From Paenibacillus sp. H1-7 (GTDB lineage: Bacteria; Bacillota; Bacilli; Paenibacillales; NBRC-103111): 64,000 bases of DNA. A program made the position numbers and the translations under genes. Each line of letters begins with the position of its first letter. Positions within the stretch are counted from its first letter, which is position 1. The notes under the pieces were generated by a model that saw only the letters and a list, made by a program, of their open reading frames with translations, did no database searches and was not told the origin of the DNA. Shown in pieces: positions 36,186 to 44,883 of the stretch. Where the stretch lies: contig NZ_CP031168.1 of assembly GCF_022354825.1 (NCBI RefSeq), positions 2,419,501 through 2,483,500 on the forward strand, in the 5' to 3' direction.

Positions 36186-38879
36186 TTGTTCAACCGATTG
36201 CGGAACATTTCATTTCGAAATTTTTTGATGCTGTTTTCGATAGGAGCCATGCTCATTTTGCTGCTGCCTTTAAGCAGCATCTTATTTTTTAAGGTGAAGC
36301 ATTTTATCGAGGAGAAAAAGCAGTTTATCGTAAGCACGAGAATGAATCAGATTGCTTTCGAAATCCATTCCAGTCTTAGCAGCCTACATGATATGCTGAA
36401 CGATCTAAAGTCAAATGAGAGGCTCGTCGGCTATGTGCACAGTCTGGGGAATAGCGATACGAATGCATTGGATAAATATCGGCTGTCGCTCGATTTCGAG
36501 AAATACCTTCATAACCTGCGCCAGGAAAATGCGTTCATCGATAACATTCTGGTCGTTACGCCCCAAAGTCAATTCAGCTCCGATCATGCATACTTGGATT
36601 TCGAGCTCAATGGGATCCAAGCAGGAGGTGAGCTGGAGCAGGAGTCTCATTTCGTACTTCCGGGGAAAGCGTCCGGCAGCATCGTTCCACCTAAGGGGGC
36701 AGAGCCTTCCAAAGTCTACTCTGATGCAATGAAAGCGTTGGATAAGCGGATGTTCTTCGCTGCAAATATCGAAAGCGGTGACGGGAGCGATGCCGGAGTT
36801 ATTGTGATCATGCTGGACCCCGGTTATTTCAAGGAGAAGGTTCCCTACAACGAGAGCATCATGCTGCTGGATGCAAACCGCCATTTGATCTATAGCGGAG
36901 GACCGTCGCAGGCTAAAGGTACGGAAGAGCATGAAACAACCATCCCGTTTAACGATTTCCGGCTGGTCTATGTCGACCAAATGGATTTATACCACGAGCA
37001 GCTCGTTCTGATCATCCGGCTGACTGCCGTTACTTGTTTGTTGGCGATTGCGGTCGCCTTCGTCTCATCTCGAATCATTTCAAGCAAGGTTCTTTATCCC
37101 GTTTATAAACTGATCAAATTGTTTCGAACCTACGATATAGCGAAAGAAAAATTGAATTATTACCGGGAGCTGCAGGCTCACAACAGCCGCTTTAATCTAA
37201 GAGACCGGTTCCTGTTTTATTTCATAACGACCATCCTGCTGCCGCTCCTCGTGTATATGGCGGTATTTTATTGGAAATCCTCGCAGATTGTCGCGGATGA
37301 TTTAAATAAAAGCCATTATTCTTTGTTCGAAAAAACACACAGCCTTATGGAACACGATATCAACCAAATCGAAGTATTGATGGCGCGCATCTCGCTGGAT
37401 AAGGCGGTGCAGGAGGACATCCTGGCAAATCATGCGATCAAGCTGGAACAAGAACTGCTGAACGAGAACCATTTCTTAGGGCTCGACCGGAATAGGATCA
37501 GCATATACGATCCCTCCAACACATTGATATTTTCGAACCGGTATAAACAAGCGAAGGAAATGGAGCCTGCCTTTTTCAAGCAACTGCAATCGTCTGGCCG
37601 AGTCATCGCTTATCACCTGAGAAAGGATGATCTTGGCAGCGTCTCTATCGTTCTGGGAATGCCGATGATCCGATTGGACAAGTATCCGGAGGTTGCGGGC
37701 TACATCACGGTCGAGCTGGATAACAGATATTTTGCCGGCTTGTATTCCGAGTTCAAGCAGAACGGCAGCGAAGCGTTTATCGTCGATCGCGACCATCGTA
37801 TCGTATCCCATCCTGTGGCAGGTCAAGTAGGGCAAGTTGTGGAATTCACCGCCTCAAACGGAATCTTACAGCAGGAGGCATTGAACGGAGAACATTATAT
37901 GGTGTCCGTCAAGAGCATCTCCGGCATACCATGGAAGCTCGTATCCAGATACAACTATTCGGATGTGCAGAAGCAGGTCGTTACCTTGTTTCTTAACGAT
38001 TCGTATCTACTGTTTCTCCTTTTCCTGCTAATGCTACTTTTTGCTTATCACATGTCTCAGCGTATGCTGAAGCCGCTCGGCGGGCTGAATCGAATGCTAA
38101 GCGAGTATGAGCTCGGGGAAAGCAGCCGTATGCTGTTTGATCAGCTGTCCGGAATCGACGAAGTGGATTTGTTGGGCCGGAATTTCAATCAAATGATCCG
38201 CAGAATCGATGACCTTGTTCATGAAACGCTAGTCGCGGGTCAGGAACGAGTCAAGCTGGAGTACGAGAAGAAGGAAATTCAAATGATCGCGCTGCAATCG
38301 CAGATCAATCCGCACTTTCTTTACAATACACTGGACAACCTCATTCATCTTGTTGAGACGAAGGAAACAGACAAAGCCGTCGACATGATCAGCTCATTAA
38401 GCCGGCTATTTCGTTATATTACGAACCGGGAGCCGATGACCCGTGTGCGCGATGAGATCCTGTATGCAAAAACCTATGCAGGCATCATGTCCCACAGATA
38501 CGATAATTTCCGCTGCAGCTGGCACATCGATGATGAGGCTTTGGCGTACGGGATAATGAAGCTAATTCTGCAGCCGGTAATCGAGAACGCCATCCATCAT
38601 GGGGCAAGGAGAACGAGAAAGCAGGTAAGCATTGGCATTTGGTGCGTGAGGGAAGGGGGCGCCATTCGTCTTGTCGTGAAGGACGATGCGGCTGGCATGG
38701 AGGAGGAGCAGCTGGCCGTGGTTCGCGCTCAGCTCGCGGATCCTGAGATCAAGAAAGCGGGAATCTACAATGTGAATGCGCGCATTAAGCTGAACTTTGG
38801 AGATAATTACGGCTTGTCCATCGACAGCAAGTACGGGGAAGGGACGACGGTGACCATCCTGCTTCCGGCGTACTTGTAG
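36186..38879 (+). CDS. YesM-type sensor histidine kinase with two tandem sensor modules
   Basis: An 897-residue membrane kinase, about 300 residues longer than the usual YesM. Four spans lie near residues 12-35, 274-296, 341-362 and 605-623. The first pair brackets one extracellular domain and the second pair brackets another, joined by a cytoplasmic linker (297-340) that resembles a HAMP-like segment (KVLYPVYKLIKLF). The kinase has the phospho-acceptor in INPHFLYNTLDN (His710) and the N-box LILQPVIENAIHHG (793-806). The ATP-lid G1 box is altered to KDDAAGM (832-838) where DNGxGM is usual. Start is TTG, 10 bases after GAGGGGGT. It should phosphorylate the YesN protein encoded upstream. Confidence 0.9.
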   Translation: MFNRLRNISFRNFLMLFSIGAMLILLLPLSSILFFKVKHFIEEKKQFIVSTRMNQIAFEIHSSLSSLHDMLNDLKSNERLVGYVHSLGNSDTNALDKYRLSLDFEKYLHNLRQENAFIDNILVVTPQSQFSSDHAYLDFELNGIQAGGELEQESHFVLPGKASGSIVPPKGAEPSKVYSDAMKALDKRMFFAANIESGDGSDAGVIVIMLDPGYFKEKVPYNESIMLLDANRHLIYSGGPSQAKGTEEHETTIPFNDFRLVYVDQMDLYHEQLVLIIRLTAVTCLLAIAVAFVSSRIISSKVLYPVYKLIKLFRTYDIAKEKLNYYRELQAHNSRFNLRDRFLFYFITTILLPLLVYMAVFYWKSSQIVADDLNKSHYSLFEKTHSLMEHDINQIEVLMARISLDKAVQEDILANHAIKLEQELLNENHFLGLDRNRISIYDPSNTLIFSNRYKQAKEMEPAFFKQLQSSGRVIAYHLRKDDLGSVSIVLGMPMIRLDKYPEVAGYITVELDNRYFAGLYSEFKQNGSEAFIVDRDHRIVSHPVAGQVGQVVEFTASNGILQQEALNGEHYMVSVKSISGIPWKLVSRYNYSDVQKQVVTLFLNDSYLLFLLFLLMLLFAYHMSQRMLKPLGGLNRMLSEYELGESSRMLFDQLSGIDEVDLLGRNFNQMIRRIDDLVHETLVAGQERVKLEYEKKEIQMIALQSQINPHFLYNTLDNLIHLVETKETDKAVDMISSLSRLFRYITNREPMTRVRDEILYAKTYAGIMSHRYDNFRCSWHIDDEALAYGIMKLILQPVIENAIHHGARRTRKQVSIGIWCVREGGAIRLVVKDDAAGMEEEQLAVVRAQLADPEIKKAGIYNVNARIKLNFGDNYGLSIDSKYGEGTTVTILLPAYL

Positions 38880-38949
38880 ACATTAAGATAGTGCTACAAA
38901 ACCTAAAGATCGTTTCACTAATCGAACGCTGCATTTTTTATAATCGTTT

Positions 38950-38963
38950 TGTAAGCGTTTCCC
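38950..38963 (+). promoter_or_regulatory. Candidate catabolite-responsive (cre) element
   Basis: TGTAAGCGTTTCCC matches the cre consensus TGWAANCGNTNWCA at 12 of 14 positions, 38 bases before the permease start. It suggests carbon-catabolite control by CcpA, but the match is imperfect and it was found by eye. Confidence 0.4.
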
Positions 38964-39001
38964 AAACGCTGCATGCTAACGAAAGGAGTGACGACTATCC
39001 C

Positions 39002-39952
39002 ATGGACACCGGTCTACAGCAAGTGAGCCTGCAGCGTGTCAAACCAAAGAGCGAGAACCGGATTCGTGCCAAAAGAATGAAGGCGCTGTATCTCATGATG
39101 CTTCTGCCGATGCTGCTGCTGTTCCTATTTCACTACGTGCCGATGTACGGCATCCTGATTGCCTTCAAGAAATTTTCACCGGGCCTCGGGATATGGAACA
39201 GCGAATGGAACCAATTTGAACATTTTAGAAGCCTGTTTCAAGATTTCCTGTTCATCCGGGCGCTCAAGAATACGCTGATTATTAGTCTGCTAAAGCTGAT
39301 CGTTGCTTTTCCGGCCCCCATAGTGCTGGCTTTGCTTCTCAATGAAGTCAAGCACGTCCTGTTTAAAAAAGTAGCGCAGTCCATCTCGTATTTGCCCCAT
39401 TTCATGTCTTGGGTCATTCTGGCCTCGATGGTAGGTGAGGTACTGTCTCCGCAAAGGGGCATCATCAATCATGTGATCCATATGCTGGGGATGCAGCCGA
39501 TCAACTTTTTGTCGGACAAAGCCTTCTTCATTCCGACCTTGGTCGCGACGGATATTTGGAAAGAAGTCGGCTGGGGCGCCATTATTTATTTGGCTGCGAT
39601 ATCGTCGGTCAATCCGGATCTTTACGAAGCGGCGGATGTGGACGGGGCCGGGCGGTTCAAGAAAATGATCCATATTACCGTTCCTTCGCTCGTGCCGATG
39701 ATCGTCATTTTATTCATTCTGAGCTTGGGCAACATTTTAAACGCAGGCTTCGATCAAATTTTGAACCTGTATAACCCCATGGTGTACGATGTCGCGGATA
39801 TTATTGATACATACGTGTACCGTAAAGGGCTTGAGCAGTTCCAGATGGATTACGCTACGGCGGTCGGTTTATTCAAAAATGTGGTGGGCGTAACTCTCAT
39901 CCTAGGTGCTAACGCGATTATCCGCAGACGAAGCGAGCACGGCATTTGGTAG
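39002..39952 (+). CDS. CUT1 sugar ABC transporter permease, LplB-like
   Basis: A 316-residue inner-membrane permease with about six spans. YLMMLLPMLLLFLFHYVPMY and the loop MYGILIAFKKFSP are LplB features, and the EAA loop reads YEAADVDGAGRFKKM. AAAGGAG lies 13 bases before the ATG at 39002, a long spacing, but the upstream frame (from 38891) has no better site. It pairs with the YtcP-like permease 18 bases downstream. A candidate cre site precedes it. Confidence 0.92.
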   Translation: MDTGLQQVSLQRVKPKSENRIRAKRMKALYLMMLLPMLLLFLFHYVPMYGILIAFKKFSPGLGIWNSEWNQFEHFRSLFQDFLFIRALKNTLIISLLKLIVAFPAPIVLALLLNEVKHVLFKKVAQSISYLPHFMSWVILASMVGEVLSPQRGIINHVIHMLGMQPINFLSDKAFFIPTLVATDIWKEVGWGAIIYLAAISSVNPDLYEAADVDGAGRFKKMIHITVPSLVPMIVILFILSLGNILNAGFDQILNLYNPMVYDVADIIDTYVYRKGLEQFQMDYATAVGLFKNVVGVTLILGANAIIRRRSEHGIW

Positions 39953-39970
39953 AAAGGAGGGGGGAAGTTA

Positions 39971-40843
39971 TTGAACAAAACGAGATTTACTTTATTTGAC
40001 ACGTTGAACATTGCTTGGATCAGTATGTTTTCGCTGGCGGTCTTGTATCCGTTTTGGCAAACTTTCGTTCTGTCCTTCTCGGATGCGAACGGGGCCTCAA
40101 CGCTCGGATTTCATTTGTGGCCGGATCAATGGGTAACGGATGCATATCAATTCGTGTTTACGTTTCAAAACATTACGACCGCTTATCTGAATACCATTGT
40201 CCGGACCGTCGTCGGCACTTTGCTCAATGTCAGCCTGACGCTGTTGGTCGCTTACCCTCTATCCAAAAGGGATTTGCCGTACCGCAATTATTTCACGGCG
40301 TTTTTCCTGATCGCCATGTTCTTCTCCGGAGGACTCATTCCGAATTATTTGCTCATCAAAAACCTGGGGCTGCTCGATAATCGGCTTGCGCTTATTTTGC
40401 CAGGTGCGGTCAATGTGTTCTCGATCATTATTATGCGAAATTATTTGATGACGATAGACAAAGGGCTGGAGGAGTCGGCGTTCATGGACGGGGCCGGGTA
40501 CTTCAAAATCTTGACCAGCATTATCATTCCGCTGTCCAAGCCGGTCATTGCGACTGTCGCCCTCTGGTCGGCAGTCGGACATTGGAATGCCTGGTTCGAC
40601 GCGATGATATATATCCGCGATCCTTCCAAGACCGTGCTGCAAATGATCGTCAGGCAAATGATGGTCGCCCTGGATTTGTCACAGACCCAATTTGGCGGAG
40701 GCGGCATGTCGAATACGAATTTGCTGCTCAGCAACGTACGCGCGGCGACAGTGATGATTTCCATCGGACCTATCATACTGGTGTATCCGTTTGTACAAAA
40801 ATATTTCATTAAAGGCATTATGATCGGTTCATTAAAAGGATAA
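39971..40843 (+). CDS. CUT1 sugar ABC transporter permease, YtcP/LplC-like
   Basis: A 290-residue permease with about six spans. Diagnostic segments are LAVLYPFWQTFVLSFSD, FFSGGLIPNYLLIKNLG, the EAA-type loop LEESAFMDGAGYFKI, and the C-terminal PFVQKYFIKGIMIGSLKG. The start is TTG after AAAGGAGGGGGGAAG. It forms the importer pore with the preceding permease; the binding-protein gene follows after 19 bases. Confidence 0.93.
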   Translation: MNKTRFTLFDTLNIAWISMFSLAVLYPFWQTFVLSFSDANGASTLGFHLWPDQWVTDAYQFVFTFQNITTAYLNTIVRTVVGTLLNVSLTLLVAYPLSKRDLPYRNYFTAFFLIAMFFSGGLIPNYLLIKNLGLLDNRLALILPGAVNVFSIIIMRNYLMTIDKGLEESAFMDGAGYFKILTSIIIPLSKPVIATVALWSAVGHWNAWFDAMIYIRDPSKTVLQMIVRQMMVALDLSQTQFGGGGMSNTNLLLSNVRAATVMISIGPIILVYPFVQKYFIKGIMIGSLKG

Positions 40844-40862
40844 ATTCGGAGGGGGAATTTCA

Positions 40863-42569
40863 GTGCAGAAGCGCTTCAACGTCATTTTGTCGGCCGTGTT
40901 GTCCGGATCGTTAGCCATGAGTCTTGCCGGCTGCAGCGGCGGAACTAGTGAATCCGGGGCCAAAGGGAGCGAGGCGTCAGGCTTGCCTGCGCCCGGGGAT
41001 TTCTCCAAGAAGCTGGAGCTGAAGCTTTCCGGCTCCTTTACGAGAGGGAAGATCGAAGACGGCAACTGGGTGCAGAAGAAACTGGAAGAAAAATACAATA
41101 TCAAGATCGCCAACATCAAGGTAGATACCTGGAACAAAGATCAGGTTCAGCTGATGGTCGCTTCCGGCGACATGCCGGATACGTTTTCTTTCACGGCAGG
41201 GACACTGTCGGCACAGGAATATTACGATAACGGCCTGACCCGAACGATCCCGAAGGACATGCTGAAGAAATACGCGCCCCGTTATTCCAAAATGCTCGAT
41301 GACAATCCTCCCGGCTGGGAGATGAATTTGGCTCCGGGCAAGAAGGAGGAATACTTGACGCTGTCCGGATACCAAGGACATGCGAAATCGCTTATTTGGG
41401 CGCCGACCCTGCGACTCGACTGGTTAGAGAAGCTCGGTATTAAACCGCCTGGCGACATCAAGCCGATCGGAACCAGCGGCGGACTGGAGCGGATCTATTT
41501 TACGGACAAAGCCTATACCGTGGAAGAAACGGAGAATATTCTGAAAGCCTTCACATTCAATGATCCGGACGGCAACGGCAAAAACGATACGTACGGCATG
41601 CTGCCGTTCAACAACGCCTTTACCTCATGGGGGAGCACCTTGCTCGGAGCGTACGGTGCGGCCAGCGGCTATAACCTGGAGGAGAAAGGGGAGCTGACGG
41701 CTGCCGAAATATCCGACAAGTATAAGCGGTTTCTGAAAATGATGGCGAAATGGAATAAAGAAGGACTGATCGATCCGGAGTGGACGACGATCGATGTGAA
41801 CAAGAGCTGGGAGAAATACAAGCTTGGTAAGATCGGCTATTATCCGGCTCAGCCCGCATATGTAGGCTTGGACGATTGGACGAAGGGGCGTGCGCCTGCC
41901 AACATTCTGGAGAAGGATTCGGGAGCTAAGCTGCTTGTAACCGCACCGGAGATCGGTCCGAACGGACAGCAGGGGGAAGGGGCCTTCACGCCGGTCAACC
42001 AGCTGGGAGACGCCTTCTATATTTCCAAGAAAGTAACCGACGAGCAGTTGGTGCGGATTTTGCAAATTTTCGACTACATCAACTTTGACGACGAATCCCG
42101 CTGGACCCTGTATGGCGACGTGGGCACCCACTCCACCTGGCAAGGAACCCCGGAGAAGTCCGCGCTCAAGGTCAAGCCGGAGTATCCGGAGAACGAAGGA
42201 AGCATGGGCTTCTATGCTTATAACTTCAGAACGTATGATGAGAAGAGAGCCTCTTATTTAACTTCGGAAGCTACGATGAAGCTGAAGAGAGACTTTTTCG
42301 GCAGAGAGGATGTACTGAAGAAGCTGGAGATCAAGCCATATAAGTACGACTTGTTGAACCAGACGAAAGCAGCCGATCTCAATAAAAAATACAGCGGTCA
42401 ATTGAATACGATCATCAACGAGTTTCGTCTGAAGGCCATCGCCGGGCAGATCGATATCGATAAAGAATGGGACAAATATGTACAAAATTACTTGAATAAT
42501 GGCGGCAAGGAAATGTTGGCCGAGCTGGAGAAAGCGCCGAAGGTCGCCGATCTGCTAAATAAAAAATAA
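40863..42569 (+). CDS. Extracellular sugar-binding lipoprotein (LipO type)
   Basis: A 568-residue binding protein. GTG start after CGGAGGGGG. The signal peptide ends in the lipobox LAGC (Cys24), so the protein is lipid-anchored outside the membrane. The mature part has a LipO-type opening (NWVQKKLEEKYNIKI), the MVASGDMPDTF motif and a calcium-loop-like FNDPDGNGKNDTYGM. It supplies substrate to the LplB/YtcP pair just upstream. The downstream sialidase gene hints that the substrate contains sialic acid, but this is inference. Confidence 0.93.
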   Translation: MQKRFNVILSAVLSGSLAMSLAGCSGGTSESGAKGSEASGLPAPGDFSKKLELKLSGSFTRGKIEDGNWVQKKLEEKYNIKIANIKVDTWNKDQVQLMVASGDMPDTFSFTAGTLSAQEYYDNGLTRTIPKDMLKKYAPRYSKMLDDNPPGWEMNLAPGKKEEYLTLSGYQGHAKSLIWAPTLRLDWLEKLGIKPPGDIKPIGTSGGLERIYFTDKAYTVEETENILKAFTFNDPDGNGKNDTYGMLPFNNAFTSWGSTLLGAYGAASGYNLEEKGELTAAEISDKYKRFLKMMAKWNKEGLIDPEWTTIDVNKSWEKYKLGKIGYYPAQPAYVGLDDWTKGRAPANILEKDSGAKLLVTAPEIGPNGQQGEGAFTPVNQLGDAFYISKKVTDEQLVRILQIFDYINFDDESRWTLYGDVGTHSTWQGTPEKSALKVKPEYPENEGSMGFYAYNFRTYDEKRASYLTSEATMKLKRDFFGREDVLKKLEIKPYKYDLLNQTKAADLNKKYSGQLNTIINEFRLKAIAGQIDIDKEWDKYVQNYLNNGGKEMLAELEKAPKVADLLNKK

Positions 42570-42586
42570 AGATGGGGTGTCGGGAG

Positions 42587-43930
42587 ATGGACAAAAGCGA
42601 AGCGATCGAACTGTATTACCCTGGGTATGCCAGATCGGCGACCTACCGGATTCCTTCCATGATTACTACAACCAAAGGGACCGTTATAGCCGGTATCGAT
42701 GCGCGCATTAGCGATATGCGTGACAATCCGAACAAAATCAATACGGCGATTCGAAGAAGCGCCGACCACGGACAAACGTGGAGCGAGGTGCAGCACCTTG
42801 TTTCGTATCCGGGAGAGGGACTGGACGGGGCGGCGGCCATCGATACCGCCTTGCTCCAGGATGAGGAGACGAACACCATCTGGATGCTGTTCTCGCATAC
42901 GCCCGGCGGCATCGGTTTATGGTCTTCCGAGGAGGGGGTTGGATTTGACGCCCAAGGTAACAAGCTGCTGTACGGCGGTTCCTCGAACGAGTACAGCTTG
43001 CTGCCGGACGGGCAAGTCACCGATCGGGAAGGCCGCAGCACTCCGTACACTGTCGATGAAGCAGGCAACGTCGCTTATCTGGGAACCAGCAAGGGCAACA
43101 TCTACTTGAAGAAGGGCGTGCATCCCGAGGAAAGCTTGCTGGAGGCCCGTACGTCCTTCCTGCAAATCATCAGGAGCGACGACGACGGCTTGACATGGTC
43201 GCAACCGTTTGATTTGAATCCTTCTGTGAAGGAGCACTGGATGAGGTTTATCGGTGCCGGTCCTGGCAGAGGAATTCAATTGAAGCATGGCGTTCACCGG
43301 GGAAGGCTCGTCTTCCCGATCTACTTCTCGAACCGAAGCGGCAAAATGTCCTGCGCCGTTATCTACAGCGACGACCATGGAGCTACGTGGCGCAGAGGCG
43401 CATCTCCAAACGACGGCAGGCAGTTCAATGGAGAAACGCTGGATGCGAAGTCGCTGCAAACGGACGGCACGGACTTGACCGAATCGCAGCTGATCGAGCT
43501 TCCGAGCGGAGAGCTTCGCGTTTATATGCGCAACCATGCAGGGCGTCAGCGCACGGCGGTGGCCTTGAGCACGGACGGCGGACAGAACTGGTGCGAGACG
43601 GATTACGATAATGAGTTGATCGATCCGGTATGCCAGTCCAGCGTCATTGCCTATCCGGACCTCGGTGACGGGAAAACAAGAATCCTGTTTGCCAATCCGG
43701 CCGATCCCAAGCAGCGCTTGAACGGTACGGTCAGGCTAAGCGAGGATGGCGGCCGTACGTGGAGCTATTCCAAGCAGATTGAGGCGGGTTCTTTCTTGTA
43801 TTGCTGTTTAACGGTATTGTCGAACGGGGAAATAGCCTTGCTGTATGAATGTGATTATAACGCTTCGGAGAATAAGCCGCTTACCATTAAGTTTACCAAG
43901 TTCACGTTGGATTGGTTGATGTCGGACTGA
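42587..43930 (+). CDS. Sialidase/neuraminidase-like exo-glycosidase (GH33-type propeller)
   Basis: A 447-residue six-bladed propeller protein with no signal peptide. The RIP motif occurs in TYRIPSM near the start, a candidate Arg-triad residue appears in DARISDMRDNPNKI, and Asp-box repeats follow as SADHGQTW, SDDDGLTW, SDDHGATW, STDGGQNW and SEDGGRTW. YMRNHAGRQ and a late Tyr (LYECDY) fit the family. It would remove terminal sialic acid or a related sugar from imported oligosaccharide in the cytoplasm. Start is uncertain: ATG at 42572 has no ribosome site, and the ATG at 42587 has GGGAG immediately before it. It is the last gene of the YesN-YesM-LplB-YtcP-binding-protein operon. Confidence 0.88.
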   Translation: MDKSEAIELYYPGYARSATYRIPSMITTTKGTVIAGIDARISDMRDNPNKINTAIRRSADHGQTWSEVQHLVSYPGEGLDGAAAIDTALLQDEETNTIWMLFSHTPGGIGLWSSEEGVGFDAQGNKLLYGGSSNEYSLLPDGQVTDREGRSTPYTVDEAGNVAYLGTSKGNIYLKKGVHPEESLLEARTSFLQIIRSDDDGLTWSQPFDLNPSVKEHWMRFIGAGPGRGIQLKHGVHRGRLVFPIYFSNRSGKMSCAVIYSDDHGATWRRGASPNDGRQFNGETLDAKSLQTDGTDLTESQLIELPSGELRVYMRNHAGRQRTAVALSTDGGQNWCETDYDNELIDPVCQSSVIAYPDLGDGKTRILFANPADPKQRLNGTVRLSEDGGRTWSYSKQIEAGSFLYCCLTVLSNGEIALLYECDYNASENKPLTIKFTKFTLDWLMSD

Positions 43931-43972
43931 GTTTCTAAGAACAAACGATTATCATGAATATGAGACTTAATG

Positions 43973-44004
43973 AGCACTCACGTTGCCAACGTGGGTGCTT
44001 TTTT
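43973..44004 (+). terminator. Rho-independent terminator after the sialidase gene
   Basis: AGCACTCACGTT (43973-43984) pairs with AACGTGGGTGCT (43988-43999) with one G-U and a 3-base loop, followed by TTTTT. It ends the 34593-43930 unit. Confidence 0.9.
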
Positions 44005-44208
44005 CGTCCGCCTCAGGTCATCAGACGAGCTCCACCTAGCCGATGGTCTAGGATTATTTTAGACTTTCGGCTGAACCAAGTTACATCTTAAGTGCGGTTT
44101 GTCAAATGCGATTTTCTCTTATGATGGATGTACTGAGATTGCCGAGCGGCTTGAATGAAATAAAGTGACCGTTCATAAATCATATCTGTCATCAAAGGAG
44201 GAAATCAT

Positions 44209-44883
44209 GTGAAAGCAAACTCCCTTACATCGCATTTGCTTGCCTTAAGCTCCCTATTATCCATTCCATTGTTAGGACTCATCTATATATATCTCAATCA
44301 TGGAAACGGAATGGTTCATAGTCTGGTCACGGATTTCGACCGTCAGCTTCCTTTCCTTAAAGTGTTCGTTCTCCCGTATTTATTCTGGTACCCTTTCCTG
44401 TTCATCGCTTTCGTGTACTTGGCTTTCAAAAACCGGGAGGTGTTCTACCAAACGCTGGTGCAGTTTAATATCGGGCTATTGATTTGTTACGGCTTTTATG
44501 CCGTTTATCAAACCTATGTCCCGCGGCCAGAACTGGTTGGCGACGACTGGCTGCTGCAAATGGTCCGGGGTGTTTATTCCTCCGATCAGCCGTATAACTG
44601 CTTTCCGAGCACGCATGTGCTTACAACGTATCTGATGATGAAGGCGTATCTTCGCACCGCGGGCATTCCGCGAATGTACACGGCCGCCGTTACGATCGTG
44701 TCGATACTGATCATTGCCTCGACTCAATTTGTTAAGCAGCATGTGCTTCTTGATATTGCGGGAGCGATTCTCGTTGCGGAAGGCGTGATTTATGCCGTGA
44801 CGCGCATTCATAAAGGCTGGTTCAGCAAGCCTATCATTGCAAAGCCTCAGCAAAGTACATGGGAAGGGAGCTTGAGAAGATGA
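44209..44883 (+). CDS. PAP2-family membrane phosphatase
   Basis: A 224-residue protein with about six spans. The phosphatase signature appears as NCFPSTHVLTT and QHVLLDIAGAI, which contain the conserved Ser-His and His-Asp elements of PAP2; the first KxxxxxxRP motif is weak (YVPRPELV may correspond). It would dephosphorylate or transfer a lipid phosphate at the membrane. GTG start directly follows AAAGGAGGAAATCAT. Its TGA overlaps the ATG of the glycosyltransferase at 44880 (ATGA), so the two are translationally coupled. The pairing suggests glycolipid or polyprenyl-type lipid synthesis. An inositol-phosphoceramide-synthase-like role is possible but unproved. Confidence 0.85.
   Translation: MKANSLTSHLLALSSLLSIPLLGLIYIYLNHGNGMVHSLVTDFDRQLPFLKVFVLPYLFWYPFLFIAFVYLAFKNREVFYQTLVQFNIGLLICYGFYAVYQTYVPRPELVGDDWLLQMVRGVYSSDQPYNCFPSTHVLTTYLMMKAYLRTAGIPRMYTAAVTIVSILIIASTQFVKQHVLLDIAGAILVAEGVIYAVTRIHKGWFSKPIIAKPQQSTWEGSLRR

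Noticed and set aside
42917-43537. 206-codon minus-strand open frame
   Set aside because: It is opposite the sialidase Asp-box region and has no ribosome site or domain.
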